Below are positions 50,591 through 64,000 of a DNA stretch of 64,000 nt, in pieces. Origin of the DNA: Cardinalis cardinalis (lineage: Eukaryota; Chordata; Aves; Passeriformes; Cardinalidae); NCBI GenBank assembly GCA_014549065.1, contig JACDOX010000027.1, forward strand, positions 1,743,691 to 1,807,690, in the 5' to 3' direction. The notes under the pieces are model-generated. The model made no database searches. It saw only the letters and a program-made list of their open reading frames with translations, and was not told the origin of the DNA. The translations under genes were made by a program, and so were the position numbers. Position 1 is the stretch's first letter; each line of letters opens with the position of its first letter.

Positions 50591-52274
50591 AATGGAGAAG
50601 ACATGCATCTTTTATGGCATACTAACACCTGCTTTTGTAAGCATATTCTCGTTTTGTTAGAAAACACAGGGGTAATGATTAAATAAGAAAATATGCCAGC
50701 CTGGAAACCTCTTTTATCTCCTCATCGCTCTGAACTGGCTGAAACAAGCTTGCAAAGAGTCACCATGTCAACTTGTCTGTCATCTGCCTCCATCGCATCT
50801 GACATTATAAAAAGTTCAATAAAACTGCAGGAACCATTCTGAAATAAAAATTCCACATAAAGGAGAAAAAATAAGCCAGAAGATCAAGAAGATTACTGAA
50901 GTGAGTCATCTAATGGGTGAANCTGACTGTATTTATGGATATTTTTTTAATTATTATTTTATGCAAAGTTCAGGAATGTTAGATTCTGTTCTATGGTCCT
51001 TGNAATGGATTTTCATCCTGCACATCCCGAAACCCTACAGACATGCAACACACAAACTGTCACTATTGCCACTGAGCATTAGTGAGGTTTATATTGCTTG
51101 TGTTATATGAGAAAATACATATAGAAAACCAGTTGAGGATTAAGTTCTGATTTTTATAAGTAGACATCATGAATTGCCTAAGAAATCATAGAAGATGAAG
51201 GCATGTAAAGAACATAGACAAGCTTGTAATGAAACCCTTAGTCTTAAAATCATTCTCTTTCAAAATCAACATTTTAATATGGAAAATTGACTCTTCAAAT
51301 ACCTGAGGGCACCAGATATTTTGTGCCAAGAATGGCCAGAGGTACTGGAGCTTTTTTTGACCTCCTCGGCCATGAGTAATGTTTCATTTTTTGTTCTTAA
51401 ATACAGACAAATAAAATAAAAAAAAACCCAAAATGGAAGGGCACAGGCTGACCTGTTAACAAGAGACTAATCTTTGCACTACCAAGCTGTAAAAAAACCT
51501 ATTTTTGCTCCTATAATTTTCTGCNGAGCACATGTAAAAAACATTGTATCAACAGAAGAGTTTTCCTGTATCTTGACACAATTGCTAACAAAAGGCCACA
51601 AGTTCAAAGAGTGCTGAAACAGGCAGCCATAGATGTTNATATAAGGGTAAGACAGTACCATGGTCTCTGCTAGGACTGCAATTCATGCAGAACAAGGAGA
51701 AGGGAACCACAAAACAACACATGAAATAAATGTTTAAAACCAGAATAGACCTCAATGGCAGAGAAATCAGTAATTCACTATCTGCCTTCCATTCAGAGTA
51801 ATTTTCAGCAACTTGTCTAAAGATCTTAAGTAGGCATTCCAGGCACAGTCAGCTCACNGTTTAAACCAAGGACAACAGGCTCAAATTCCCTGCAAAAGCC
51901 ATTATATGTTTTGGACCACAGAAAGCAGAACAGACAAAGCAGGACTGGCCTTCTGCTGAGCTCAACAGAAGTGGTTACTCTGGGATCACAGAGGAGACTT
52001 TCAGTAGATGAGGGCAGCAAGGAGATGCTACAGTCCTGCAACACCTTACAGGTGCTACTGACTTGAGACTATGCCCCCAGAAGCACAGCTTCACCCCAAA
52101 CAGGGGCACAAGACACTCCCTAACACCAGAAGATGGCCGAGCATGGCCTCAAGGCGCTGACTGTTCAACCAGCACAGCACTGAGTCAAACCATGTGCCCA
52201 AACTCAGAAGCCTTCCCAATCTCTCCGGTGAAGAGCCATCTTTATAANTTATCCCAGTTAAACAGACACCATCC

Positions 52275-52423
52275 AAAATTCTCTATTCCTGGCAGTATTC
52301 AAGGTCAGGCTANATGGAGCTTGGAGCCACCTGGTCTAGTGGAAGGTAACCCTGTCCATGGCAGGAGGGATTGGAACTAAATGGTCTTTAAGGTCTCCTT
52401 CAACCCAAAGCATTCTATGACAA
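52275..52423 (+). repeat. CR1 LINE 3' tail in FOXO1 intron 1
   Basis: The sense CR1 tail contains TTCAAGGTCAGGCT, then the GGTCTAGTGGAAGG, CATGGCAGGAGG and AGGTCTCCTTCAACCC segments, and ends ATTCTATGA. Only about 150 bp remain. It is inserted antisense to FOXO1 transcription. Confidence 0.88.
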
Positions 52424-55400
52424 CCCTGATTTGAGTGTTTCCTTACTCAATTTCCAAAGGAAGCCATTCTAGAAACTAAAAGTAAGACCACATTTCTTCA
52501 CTTCAAGTAATCTTACAACCAAACTATTATCTCTGATCTAGCAAGAGGGTGCTAGGGAAGGCCGTGGAGTTTTATTTGCACCAGGTGCAGCTAACACATA
52601 GGGAGGGAAAGCCTGGAAGTCCATCTTTGGACTTGCCTGCACCCCAGGGGCTGCCCGGGAAGCCTTGTGAGGCCGGCCTGGCGCAGTCCCTTGTTTTCAC
52701 TCAAGGGCCACAGACGAATCTGTGCCTGACACAGGTCCAGCTCCACAAATGTCGCAAGAAAGTTGCTCTGTTGATTAAAAAACCTCCTGCGCCAGTTCAT
52801 TTTTTTACTGTATTTTGTAAACATACCCAGTTGGCTCAGGATCACTGTTTACTATCAAAATAGTCATACCAAACACACAAAACATCGGGCAGGGAAAACA
52901 CCGTGATGAGGCTCAGCTCCCTCTTCTCTGCTACACAAGCGTTAAATATTTAAGAAATCGTTGCTATTCCTTAGTCATCAAAAATGTTATAATCTGGTAT
53001 TATTGTACCGAGGACATTTGAGGTCGCTCTTTGAGTAACAGAGCTGTCTCCTAACTCTGCCAGCAATGAAAAAAAATTTTCCTAACAGGAAAAGGTTTGC
53101 GGCCCAGAGCTTGTTACATAAATTCCTGTTTTTCACGCAGCCAGCAGGACATTAAAGAAGCTATGATTTACTAACTTGGAAAAAGTGTTGAAGAGGTAAA
53201 TCTTGTGAAAATATGCACTGCTGTTAATGATGTTGTGTCTACAAATCCTTGCCAGATGCAAACATGACCTGATAAAAAAGTATAGTTTCAGCAGTGGATC
53301 TTGGCAGCTGGAGGAANGGTGCAGCTGTTAGTGGCTGGGGTGTGTGGCGGCACCACCAGCCCCAGCACGCTGGGGAGATGCCTTCAGCCATGGGCTTCAC
53401 CTGGACTTTGAAGCAAAGCCTCCCAAAACCTGGCCTGAATGACTCCAAAAGCAAGAGTGTGCATTTTGAAGCGGGTCTTCGCACAGCAGTTGTTTTTACA
53501 CCAGATCCCACTGAGCATAACCACACTGGAATTTTATCAAAATCTGGGTCAGGATGGCAGCAGGGCTGCTGCCACCTGTGGAGAGCTTCCTGGGATTGAG
53601 TTTTTGCCTGTGAGACAAAGTAAACTTACTTCAGCATTCAGACCAGGAACTGTGGATATGCTTATTGCTACTTTCTGATTTAAGACCCAAAATATGCAAA
53701 ACCAGTATCAGCTANGTGCAAGGTGAAGAGCACATCCCGGCTAATAAAACTCATGAAGCCAAGATGATTATTCCCTTGAATCTACATATTTATATAATTC
53801 AGCTGTGCTTCTGACATTTCCAACAGTGCTACCGATACCCAATATTGCATTTAAACCCAAGACATAAATAGCAAAACACACAACTTAAGTTAAACTTGAC
53901 TNATTGCTGAGAAAAATTATATCCCTATCCCAACTGAAGTTGAGGTATTTATTTTTTTTTGTAAACTGGGTTGGTGTTTCGCTAAACACCTGANAACTCA
54001 GTTGCTCTGTTAAACTTGACAACTCTGTACTTACTGAAGAGAGACCATACAGTGACACTTGGCCATCTTTCTTCGACCTCAGACCCTGGGGCACCAAAAG
54101 CAGAGGGAAGCAGAGCTCCTCTTTAACCCAACTGCAAACCTCTCCAAGCAGGACCTAGCTGTGGATTTGTGATTACCNAGGGTGCTGCAAGACCCCAAAT
54201 TTGTAAAAGCACCTACAAGTGCTCATGGTCTCTCCTGCCCTCATACTTTCACCCATGGGCACAGGCAGCTTTCATTCCACCAAAGTGCCATGAGAGCCAC
54301 CAAAAGGGAGAGTGAGGAATGGATGTGAAAGTCAATACACTTTACAAAAACAAGTGTATTTGCTATCAAGGTGCATATGCTGACAGCATTGCAATAAGGC
54401 ATGCCATGGCATCTCAGGGAGATGTAACAACTTTTAACAAAGGTAGGAAGGAGTTGCCTCTGGAAGAAGATGCAGCCATAACAAACTGGGAGGCCACTGG
54501 AGCAACACTGCTTCTATCACACAAAGGTCTAGGATTTGCATTAAAATTAACAGTCTAATGACTGCCCACTATGTTTTCATTCAGACAACATCCCAGGAAT
54601 CCACTGCTTTTTACACTTCTTCAAAGGGGATGGCCTGCACAAGTTGCCAGCTTGTTCTACCATCAGCTAGGGTAGCACATCCCATTAATGACAGCTTACA
54701 TAAGGTTTCTGAGCCAGCACAATCTCCTTGTGGTGACAATATCTAAGCAGAAGTTTTGTAGCAGAGAAGTGGAGATCCCATCCCCCAGGATTTCCATATG
54801 CTTTTACAGAAGACATTCAACCTGTCTCTCTAGGTCTTTGTATAGGAGCTCTACAGCAGGTCCAGATGTTCTCATCACCCTCCTCCTGGAGCCTCAGTGG
54901 CAAGCACCACTCTAAGAAGAAGTCATTAACACTCCTAGGAAAGTGTGCAGAGGCCAAGAAGTTCTCCAGCATACTTGCTCACAGCTCCTCCAGCACTGAC
55001 AGCCAGACAGCAGCAGCAGGGGCTAACCATGGCAAGTGGTACCATGCGGCACCTATCCAAGGCTAAGTTAGATCATGCCTGGCAAAACAGGCAGGTTTGC
55101 CTGCAATAGCTACACCGCCTGCACCCGTTTTACTGTGGTTTCCAACCGNGCTGCCAGGTTTATGGCACTTGGATGAAGAGCCCAAGGAGGAAAGAAAACA
55201 TTGGTAACTCCAGACCTACCAGAATTTCCTTTGGTATAACAGTCTGGTGTAAGGCAATCCTGTTTGTCTTACCTAGTAACTATGAGATACAAAAAGTTCA
55301 GATGCCGATGCTGCACATGGAGCTTGGATTTGCCTCAGAGCTAGTGCTGGACAGTCATAAGCACTTGGTCTGTAGACAGCACACGTTTTCTGACACTACA

Positions 55401-58280
55401 ATGCTCACCAACACAACCACACTGCAGTGTCAGAGGCCTCAAACACTAANGAAACAGCTAATTTTGCCACCCAGTTGTGGTATTTCTTTATTACAGCTCA
55501 GAAACCTTCTCTGGTGTCCAATAAGAGTATGGACAGAAAGCATGTCACTTAGCCTCAGGTCAAAGAGTCACATTTAGAAGATGTTGGAAACTTGCCACCT
55601 GCAGCTGCATGAAGGTGGAAGGGCAGGATTTCCTCCCAAACAGGTCATGCTTTTTTGGGTCCTTTGTTCTTGGGGAGGTGCTTTTGTTTGACTTCATTTT
55701 TCCTCCTGCACTGTTAAACAGTTAAGAAGTATCAGCTGGAAAAAGTGAGGAAATACTTTGCTCTTCCTAGGGGGACCTTGCACTGTTTGTCTGTGCTTTC
55801 CATTGCATGTGGTGGCATAGTGAGAGTCTTTCCCAGACTACTACCTATGAAANACCACCTCCAAACATGGACACACTTCCATAAACTGTTCCATGTGGTA
55901 AGATTTCAGCAACGCATCCCTTTTTCCATGTATGAATGTACAATAACAGGAGGGAGTGTGTGTTACTGCTATATGGTTGATATCCATGTCTCCTGAACAC
56001 AAAGGGCTTCCTGTGGCCACATGTCAGTGGCATTAATCTAAGTCCTGTACTTTCTGCATTCAAGTTCACAGATTTATACTATCCTGTGATTCCTTCTCAT
56101 AGCTGTCAAAGACTAAAAAACTTTGAACACTGAAGGCACTTAGCCATCCTCCGGGTTGCATCCTGCTGCCACCGCAGACTGGAGGGGATTTCTCAACCAC
56201 TGGAGTGTTCTTCTCTGGATCATGGTAACATGCAGGAACAGAAAATGCATTCCCAGCTTCAGACATCAATGTTTAAGACTCGGCTGTCCATGCCTACATG
56301 TCAGAGCAGGCAACTCTGTTGACACGTATTTGAGTATTTCCCAATACACTCTATATCCTCTTCCTCATCCTAGGTAGACTCCTTGAAAGCATCTAACCGT
56401 AATGGCAGTTTGGACATTTCTAATGAGATGACAACACTGCCTACTCTCCCTACACAGGCATTTAGGAAGAATGAAAGTAAAAACCACAAGCAANGTGCAG
56501 TCTGTCAAGTGTGCACACAGGGCAAGCACACACCTGGATACTGTTCTACATATGCTGACTCCAACCAATACTTTTGAGCACTCTTATGTTTTCTGTGTCT
56601 TCAAGAGAGAGGCAGGGCCACAGCCAGGTTAACCATCACCTCCATCAGTGTCAATATTGTGTGTTGTAACTACATTTATTTCTGTGAGCACAATACAAGC
56701 ATGATGTATCATCAACACATAAAGACCAAATATACAGACATTTTCTAGGATTTCAAAGCCAAGGAAACTACGTGACAATGGCTAGAAAAAGGGACAAAAA
56801 ATGCACATGAAAAAATGAGACTTTTAAATGAAGTTTGTTGAATGCACATTCATCCCTCTGGTAAAATCATCTCGGGAACCAAGACAGCCGACAGGTTTGT
56901 CTAAAATCTATCCATTTTCAAAGGTGAAAGAAAGGCAACAATAAGAAGGCACCACAGTGTCATTATTAAAAAAATGGCAAATAGCCATCAGGATAAATGA
57001 TGGCTTCATTTATCAACTTCATTTATCACAGCATTAGAAGTTGTGAAGTGTAGAAAAATAAATATCAGATTAAAAAATTCAAAGATAGCAGGGATAANTA
57101 CTTTTGGTGATCCAGACAAATTCTAATACTGCCTTTACAAAACTGATGCTGCAAGCTTTTTATTCCAACAGATGGAAAACAAGTGTTTGACAAATATAAG
57201 GGTTCCATATTTGTAAGTAAACATTTCTGTTTCCCACAAACATGAAACATATATATGGATATATACAGCTCATGATGAAGCAAGTTCACCAGTGAGAAAG
57301 GAGGCCAACAAGGAGACCTCACTGAAGAGGAATGTTTCAAAGTCAGAATGCCTTTCAAACTAGGGCTTCTTCTCTGCTCTCCTTAAACACCCTCAGACCT
57401 CTGGCCTTCACAAGCAGCCTGTGCAATTACATCAGCAACACAAAAGCAGCAAAGCAGGAGGACTTGTGAATAACCTGAGAGACCAAGCGCTATCACACAA
57501 AAGCTGGTAAAGAACTCAATTAATAAAACATCAGAGGTCAGGGAAATAATCAGTCTTTCAAACCAGTCCCACAAAATATTGCCATTGCACGTACAAAAGC
57601 CTGCATCTTTTGCTCAGGAAAGGTGAGGGAACACCTGCATTATGCCAACCCAGACCGAATGAACGGCAGCGCAGTCGAGGTGAGCACCGTGCACCACTGC
57701 TAAGGTGNGCCCTGCCCTCCAAAGGGGTTAAAAGCATTGGAATCACCTGTAGTCCATCAAGTCCTGAGGAAGGCTGCTGTGATTCGTAGTGGGCAGATAG
57801 CCCTTTCACAATTATTCACTGTGGGCTCTAATGCAGTGATCAGGAATAGAGCCCAGGAATGTGACTCTGCAGGGACACAGGCAGCCATAATGGTCTGTCC
57901 TCAAACGCAGAGCAAAAGCAGGTTATTGAAAGGAAAACATGAATCACAGTTATAGGCAAAGTTCACTAAACTGAAAAAAAAAATTAAGTAATAAAGTAGC
58001 AGTTCATCCATACTATGTCAGAATGACTAATAGTTCAAAATTTTATTCTGCAGCTATAGTAAAGAGAGACTAAGTGGTGTTTATTTTTTTTCAGCCAGTG
58101 GGAATAATTATGATCAGTAGGACAAAAAATGTTAATCACTCGTTTCCTGTTTAACAGACAGCCTGCTTCACCTCTGCCACTCTCCACTGTTACACCCAAT
58201 TCATCACAAAGTCTACAGCACTCTTTGTAGAAATCTTTCCCCCTAGCTCTTTTTCTTTCTCAAACTAAACTGCCTTTTAT

Positions 58281-58420
58281 TGACATTTGTTAGTTCTAAT
58301 GAAGAGGTACAAAAGTGTATACATGCTAAATATATCAATGCTAATTAGACTAGCAGATCATCTTAAAAGCAGCACTGGAAATATGCTCTTACCAATTAGA
58401 AGCAATAAGGTCAGAAGTAG
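58281..58420. promoter_or_regulatory. Candidate intronic regulatory element of FOXO1
   Basis: An AT-rich intronic stretch with CTAATTAG (58,341-58,348, a self-complementary homeodomain word), ATATATCAATGCTAATTAG and ACCAATTAGAAGC. It is free of repeats. This is an inference from motif content only. Confidence 0.22.
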
Positions 58421-60075
58421 GCCAAGGTCTTAAATGCAAACTACAGAGGTGAAAACATGTTGTAGTAGAAAATAGGGTTGATTTTTTACATTGGCCTTTG
58501 AGAGCACACAGAGCACTTCCAAGAAAAAAAGCACAATCAAAAACCCCAGACAGGATTACTCAAAAATCCTAGCTGTTAAGTGAAACAACTGTGAAGATCC
58601 CTGCCTGAGAAGCCACATAAGTTTTACAGACTGAAATCCCTGCATTATTAAAGCAGATCTCTGCCACTTGTCTAGGTAAAGGCACAAGCAAACCTAGACC
58701 TGTATGTTTGGTTTCATCTGGATATTTTGCTAGGGAGCCACAGATCTTAATTTTCATTAATTAAGGNTATTTACAAAACCATTGACAACCTAAAGGGTTG
58801 GAATGATTGTCAAGACCTGATGGACTTCCAAGTAAAGAGTTGAAAATGAGTTAAAACTGAGGCAGGTAAAGCAAAGCAGGATGTACTGGAGACACAGGCT
58901 AAGTTCATGACACTTGCCTCATCCACTGCCCATGGGCTGGCCATGCCTGCAGAAGCTCGAGNGCTGTCTGTATTTCTTACCTTGAGAAGCAACATATTAA
59001 AGGGGTGTAGAGATCCAACAGTATAAAAAGTTCTGTTGACTGAGCCTTTGCGTAGAATACAACAAAGTAAATATATCTCCTTATTACACTTGCATTAGCA
59101 TGGCAGAGGCAGTCTTTTCATTTAGCAAGCAAAGGACTACAGGACTCACATTCTATGGTCAAGGATGTCACTGAATATCAGTTTTTCGAAACAAAGAGTC
59201 AAGGAAAGCAGAAAGCTTCCTCTGCAGCAGGGTTAGCTGTGCCCCACGAGAAATCCCTGGCTTGAGGAAGCTGCAAGGCTTGTGAAAAGAAGGGCAAAAC
59301 CTTTTATTTACAGGCTGAATGATATCTTAGGCTACATCTCACCATGTATTTGATCTTTATTTTGACTATAACAAGTGCAAGGATATACTAGCAAAATTTT
59401 ATAGAGTCCCCCAAACTACTAAAAGAAAACTAAAACAAAGTTAAGTGGAATTTTTTGTTTGGCTTAGGTCATCTTTAGAAACTATTTAGTGCATCTAATG
59501 GTTAAGATGCTGAATTTGTAAGGGGACAGTGTCAGCTTAAAAACAGCAACCACACCATGAATTTCACCTAGTGCTGTAAATATCTGATGTTGATGCAGTA
59601 AACAGGAGAAACTGAGGAAAGAAGAAAGTGACACNTATCTTTCCCTTAGTTTCTTTTGCATCTGAATGCAGTCCAGTACATAGTCACTGTTTTACTATTT
59701 ATGTTTCCTCTAGCCAATTTACCCTTTATCTGTCTTATACATGAAAAGAAAACATAATACAATTTTCCTGATAACAAAGCAGTAGCAGAAAAGAATTGAT
59801 TTCTTATTTTTTGTTAAAATAGCTTAAATAGGATCATATTCAATTTCTCTTTAAACTCCAGCATATCTGCAAANATGTAAAGGATATTGCTTTATACAGT
59901 CAATATTTGTTCATTTCTCTTTGAGTTTTTATACCCCAAATTCACAAGAAGCAATTATATATCTTCAACTACTCCTCTTTCTACATAACTAAGAGGCACC
60001 ACATAAACTAGGTATTATGTTTCTCCCCAGCTTCTTAGAACACAGTTTGCCTTGGTATTTATTTTCCCCCACCAC

Positions 60076-60096
60076 GGGGGGGGGGGGGGGGGGGGG
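60076..60096. repeat. Homopolymer G run (21 bases) in FOXO1 intron 1
   Basis: 21 consecutive G on the plus strand (C in the transcript), preceded a few bases earlier by CCCCC. The reported length may be an assembly estimate, since long G runs sequence poorly. Confidence 0.85.
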
Positions 60097-61973
60097 TCAG
60101 ACCACCAGCACACTCTCTACAGGAGAGCTACTTCCAACTGAAGTTTGCTCCCACAGCCTAGCAGATTTTATATAACACAATTTACTACTCCAAAGCCAGC
60201 AAAACACCCTCATCCAAATTTCAGGACAGCCTTTGGCTATAATCCAGCATGCACTGCCCCTCTGCACTGTTTGGCCACTTGCAGCCACCCTCTTGCAAAA
60301 GGTGAGGTTAACACTTCAAAGGGATTTTAGCTGATTTCCTTGGGACTCAGAGGACTCCTGTTGGGTGGCTGCACTGTTCATGCCAGCGTCTTCCTCTCGG
60401 ATGTTGCTTTCTGTGATGTTCTTCGGGCTGCAGTTCAAGAATCGCTGGCACTCATCACTGGGTTTTATGACATCTGCTCAGTATTATAAAGACAGAGTCG
60501 TCCAATCTTGTAAAACATGTAGCACCAACTCTGAACAGTTACCCCCAGACAGGCTTAAAATTTTCAGTGGGCTATGGGAGGCAGAGCAGTATTTCTCAGA
60601 ACAAGATGGGCACTCAGAGGAGGGAAATCTAAAGGCCAATTTCTTCCCTCACACCCATTTTGGAAGCATTCCTAGTCCCTCACTACTGTAGGCTGTGCTC
60701 TGTACTTAAGAGACCCTTATTAAATCAAAGAACTATTTACAATCTACATACTGGCAAGTCCACATTCCCATAGAATATCATCTGGCAACAGTGACTTAAA
60801 TCATCAGCTCTGTATTTGTTTGCCTTCCTCCTTCACAAACAAGTAGAGTAAAAAGGACAAGAGAGAACCATGTTTTTAATGACAAGAATCGAATTAACAG
60901 AGTAAAGCCCAAGAGCTCTGAAGCACCAGCACTCATCACTATACCCAAACGTCCTTTTTTTTTTAAGCAGTAAAATATTTACAATAAGGACAATGAAAAG
61001 GAAGATTAGCAGCCCTATTGTGGCTTGAGATCTTTTACANACACACCTGCTGCTAGAGGTGCAGGACCCTAAATATGAGCTGGACACAAAACAAGACAGC
61101 TTCCAGAGTGGGACACTTGTGCAAAAACAAGCTTTGTTAGACATTTTGGGTGCTAGATTTCTCCTACCAACTAGGTCTAATAAATTACCCCTCATTACTA
61201 TATCTTTCCATTTGATATACACAAGGAAACTAGCCTTACCATGGCTGCTCAGAGATCAGACCTCANTCAGTCTCCCATTCCCCTGGGCAGAGCCTGACAT
61301 AGGGAAGCTCTGGGCACAAGGTGCCTATCACCAGGTGGAACAGGAGGTGTCCCAGGGAGGACATTGTATCACTCTTATCAGTTCAGAAAAGAAAACACTG
61401 TTTTGAAAAGCCTCCTCTCCTCCATAGTAATCCCTCAAACCCAGAAAGCTCTAATCAACTTCCAGATTAGGCTTCCTCCTCCTAGAGGTCACAGTCTTCA
61501 AGTGGTGCAAGCTTCACCATCACCACCCCAATCCCCCTCAAAGGGAAGCCCACATGTAACTGGGCAGCCCAAGCCTGCCAGCCTCAATATTCAGATTTAA
61601 GCACTGCAACAGTCAGATTGCCAATCACAAAGCCTGCCAGGGGCCTCCCATCCTTTTGCCCAAAGATGAAGAAAGCAGTGGAGCTTCCCTCCAGCTTTCC
61701 CCACACATGCATTAAAGCACATTAAGGCAAAAGCACAGCTGACCCTGGGAGCTAAAAGGCCATAAATCAATTCAAAGGGGCTCAAGAAAGAAGTTTTAAG
61801 TTACTCTACAGGGACTTGCTCAGTATGTCTCCTTACAGCTTTTGCTTCTTTCAAGTACTGCAGTTNAGTTCTGCCTGTTGCAGACAGTCAGAGAGAAGCA
61901 ACACAGCCTCCTGTGCAGCTCCAAAGACGTGCAAACTCTTTAACTGAGCTGGCCAGAATGGGGCACTTGTTTC

Positions 61974-61998
61974 AAATAAATAAATAAATAAATAAAAA
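61974..61998. repeat. AAAT tetranucleotide microsatellite
   Basis: About six AAAT units in FOXO1 intron 1. Confidence 0.92.
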
Positions 61999-62790
61999 TT
62001 ACAGGACATTAACTTACATCTGATTAAAAATAGCAGGAATGTCAGCAGTAGGAGCTGTCATTTGTAATAGCTATCAAGACACAGGAAGTTATTTATTCTG
62101 CGGGTCACAAAAAGCCCTCTTTAAAAACAAGGATGAAACAAGAAAAAAAGAAAGCATGTTTACTGAAGCCTGTTTGCCAATATTAGCCAGCCAACTTTGC
62201 TTATGAAATTTTATAATGATTTGTCATTGATATATATTTGGGTTTATGTCCACAGATCTGTTAAACTGNTGGCCACTTCAGGAAACACTGAAGCCCCTGC
62301 TGCTCGTGCTTAATTTTTTGATTCTTTTCAGTTTTGAAGATATTGCAGGGAATTTTTGNACATTTTCATTTGGTTTTAAAAAGAAATTGAGGTCTTCCCC
62401 CAGAAAGTCAGGTGTTATCAAGTATTCTGTTTGTTGATTGTTCATGCAATCATAAATTACGCAGAGTATTTGGCAGGCCATGCCTTCCTCTGCTAAAACA
62501 TTTGTTTTTACTTTTTCAGTTATTGTTTAGATCCCGGTCATAACATGCTCCAGGTTGTTTTGAACAGCAAAGAGGAAATAAGCAATATTTTAACTTATAT
62601 CANACTGTAACAACATTAAATGCCTACGCAGCAATATGCTGCCTATTCAGTATTTTCCACTTTCTTCCTGTCCACTGCTGGCTTACAACAGCAAGGTAAT
62701 TCACAATTTTACAGTTCTGCAACGTGTAAAACACATGCTCACAAGCATGCTCAGAACAAAACACAAAAAGGAGCAAGAAATAGGACATAA

Positions 62791-62822
62791 AGAAAAAAAA
62801 AAGAAAAAGAAAAAAAAGAGAG
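62791..62822. repeat. A/G-rich low-complexity tract
   Basis: A runs separated by single G residues; simple sequence in FOXO1 intron 1. Confidence 0.85.
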
Positions 62823-64000
62823 GCAGAATATAAAGTAAACATATTTGCTGAAGGCTGGTTTTGAAATCATAGGAAAGCCAACAAACTCTTCTGAAGTCAG
62901 CTCACATGCACCCAGGTGACACAGTTGGCCGAGGCAGAGCCCCAGCAAGGCACTGTTTGCCTNCATTCACCCTGACACCACGGCAGAGAGTTGGGAAAGA
63001 GACTTTGAACTACGTGCCATCACAGCTGCTCAGCAGGATCATGGCCTGCAGTGGATGTGATTACTAAACCCATCGTGACCCCTAGAAAATGCCCTATGGA
63101 TTAGAAAAAAGAGAGGCAACATTCCAAACACCACACAGCTCACACAAAACAGTCTATGTGACAAAGTAGAAACAACAGAACTACATTTTAAACATTTCTC
63201 AAGGANTTTTTTCTATAGGTTTAAGTTGAACATTGTATTTCAAGCAGTCAGTTATCATGGAATGGTAAAATTTCCATCTCTGCTNTGTTAGCTAAGTCTT
63301 AAGAATTTGTCATTTCCCTAAGAGGGAGATGAAGAAAAGAAGAACATTTCTCCCAAGACTGGCTTTGTAAAAAATACTTCGAAACTCAGTTTTGGAGCAA
63401 TGAGTGAAGGATCTGGATGTAGTACCTTGAAGATATCTACATACCAATTGCAATTTTAAGAAAGTTTATCAGCTCTTGGACACTCTTTTTAATAAAATTC
63501 TCAAGGCATCAGAGAAGTTTAGGACCTACCACTTTAAAACACATTCCTCAAATAATGGAAACTGGCAATGCAGCCATGGGCTTAATCCTCCNTCTTCCTC
63601 CTCTGTCAATTATTCAAGGACCCCACATTCACTCATCCACTGCTGTCTACTTCCTTCAATGCCAAGCATTTCTGGGGCATCTGATAAGGAAGTGCAGCAT
63701 TATCTTGCTCAAAGTTTTCGTAACAACAGCAGCTATCCCACACACACACATGTATATATTCAACATATTTGACTCATTTCCCAAGGAGAGTAGTAGCTAA
63801 TTTTGACAAGAAAAAGTACAAATGTCTGTGTTCCACAGCTCTTTAAAAAAAACCAAAGGATTATTTTAAACTTGAAAGATTGGGGTTTTTTCCTAATTCT
63901 CACCTATTTCTATTTTTGTGTCAAGTTTTTGAACATTAAAACATTCAAGAAAAAACATTATCAATCAAAATATTAAGATACATATTCGCCTCTAAGGAGA

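Larger units (their letters stand above)
50566..64000 (-). other. FOXO1: FOXO1 intron 1 (3' portion, continues past the window)
   Basis: Everything upstream of the exon-2 acceptor on the minus strand belongs to the large first intron; human intron 1 is very long too. Exon 1 would be GC-rich, encoding the first half of the forkhead domain, and no such sequence occurs before the window end. Contents I can name are a CR1 tail (52,275-52,423), a 21-base G run (60,076-60,096), an AAAT microsatellite (61,974-61,998), an A/G-rich tract (62,791-62,822) and two AT-rich candidate regulatory stretches (52,930-53,190 and 58,281-58,420). The rest looks unique and non-coding. Confidence 0.9.

Noticed and set aside
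50566..50667. The FOXO1 frame stays open for 34 codons upstream of exon 2
   Set aside because: It starts at GTG, not ATG, lies beyond a clear splice acceptor, and the extra residues match no part of FOXO1; it is intron read-through.
1..64000. CRISPR arrays, bacterial operons, tRNA or rRNA genes
   Set aside because: No regularly spaced direct repeats, no dense same-strand coding, and no cloverleaf or rRNA sequence was recognised; the content is vertebrate.

Overview
The window looks like a bird autosome, probably a songbird. Three things point that way: chicken-repeat-1 (CR1) LINE tails ending in the avian ATTCTATGA or ATTCTGTGA octamers, a solo endogenous-retrovirus LTR of passerine style, and low repeat density with long unique AT-leaning stretches. 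The only protein-coding gene I can support is the 3' half of FOXO1 (forkhead box O1), read on the minus strand. There are no bacterial-type operons, CRISPR arrays, rRNA genes or recognisable tRNA genes. Isolated single N bases occur every few hundred bases.

Layout. About 1-44,560 is intergenic DNA downstream of FOXO1; in human the next gene in this direction is COG6, across a gene-poor interval. This part holds a solo LTR (3352-4248, with 5-bp flanking repeats), CR1 fragments of different ages (4581-4755, 14,820-15,255, 15,277-15,830, 27,945-28,520, 40,480-40,975, 42,634-42,930), a few microsatellites, several unusually good short palindromes, and AT-rich stretches that look like candidate conserved non-coding elements. 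From about 44,587 to 50,565 lies the end of FOXO1. It comprises a long 3'UTR exon (48,827 down to 45.1-44.6 kb), a 387-bp intron inside the 3'UTR (49,214-48,828), and the large coding exon (50,565-49,215, stop at 49,230-49,228). From 50,566 to the window end is the 3' part of the large FOXO1 intron 1; exon 1 (N-terminus and first half of the forkhead domain) is outside the window.

The FOXO1 coding exon is intact. Its 445 residues correspond in length to human residues 211-655 and carry the recognition helix, the second and third AKT sites, the CK1/DYRK1A cluster, the nuclear-export segment, the LxxLL motif and the acidic C-terminal activation region. The 3'UTR keeps blocks I recognise from human FOXO1, including seed matches for miR-96, miR-183, miR-135 and miR-223; a miR-27 match is also present. 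I found no clearly new biological system. The most interesting leads are the group of perfect 22-26 bp palindromes, the clustered miRNA sites, the head-to-head old CR1 pair, and the single-N pattern, which probably marks masked heterozygous sites.
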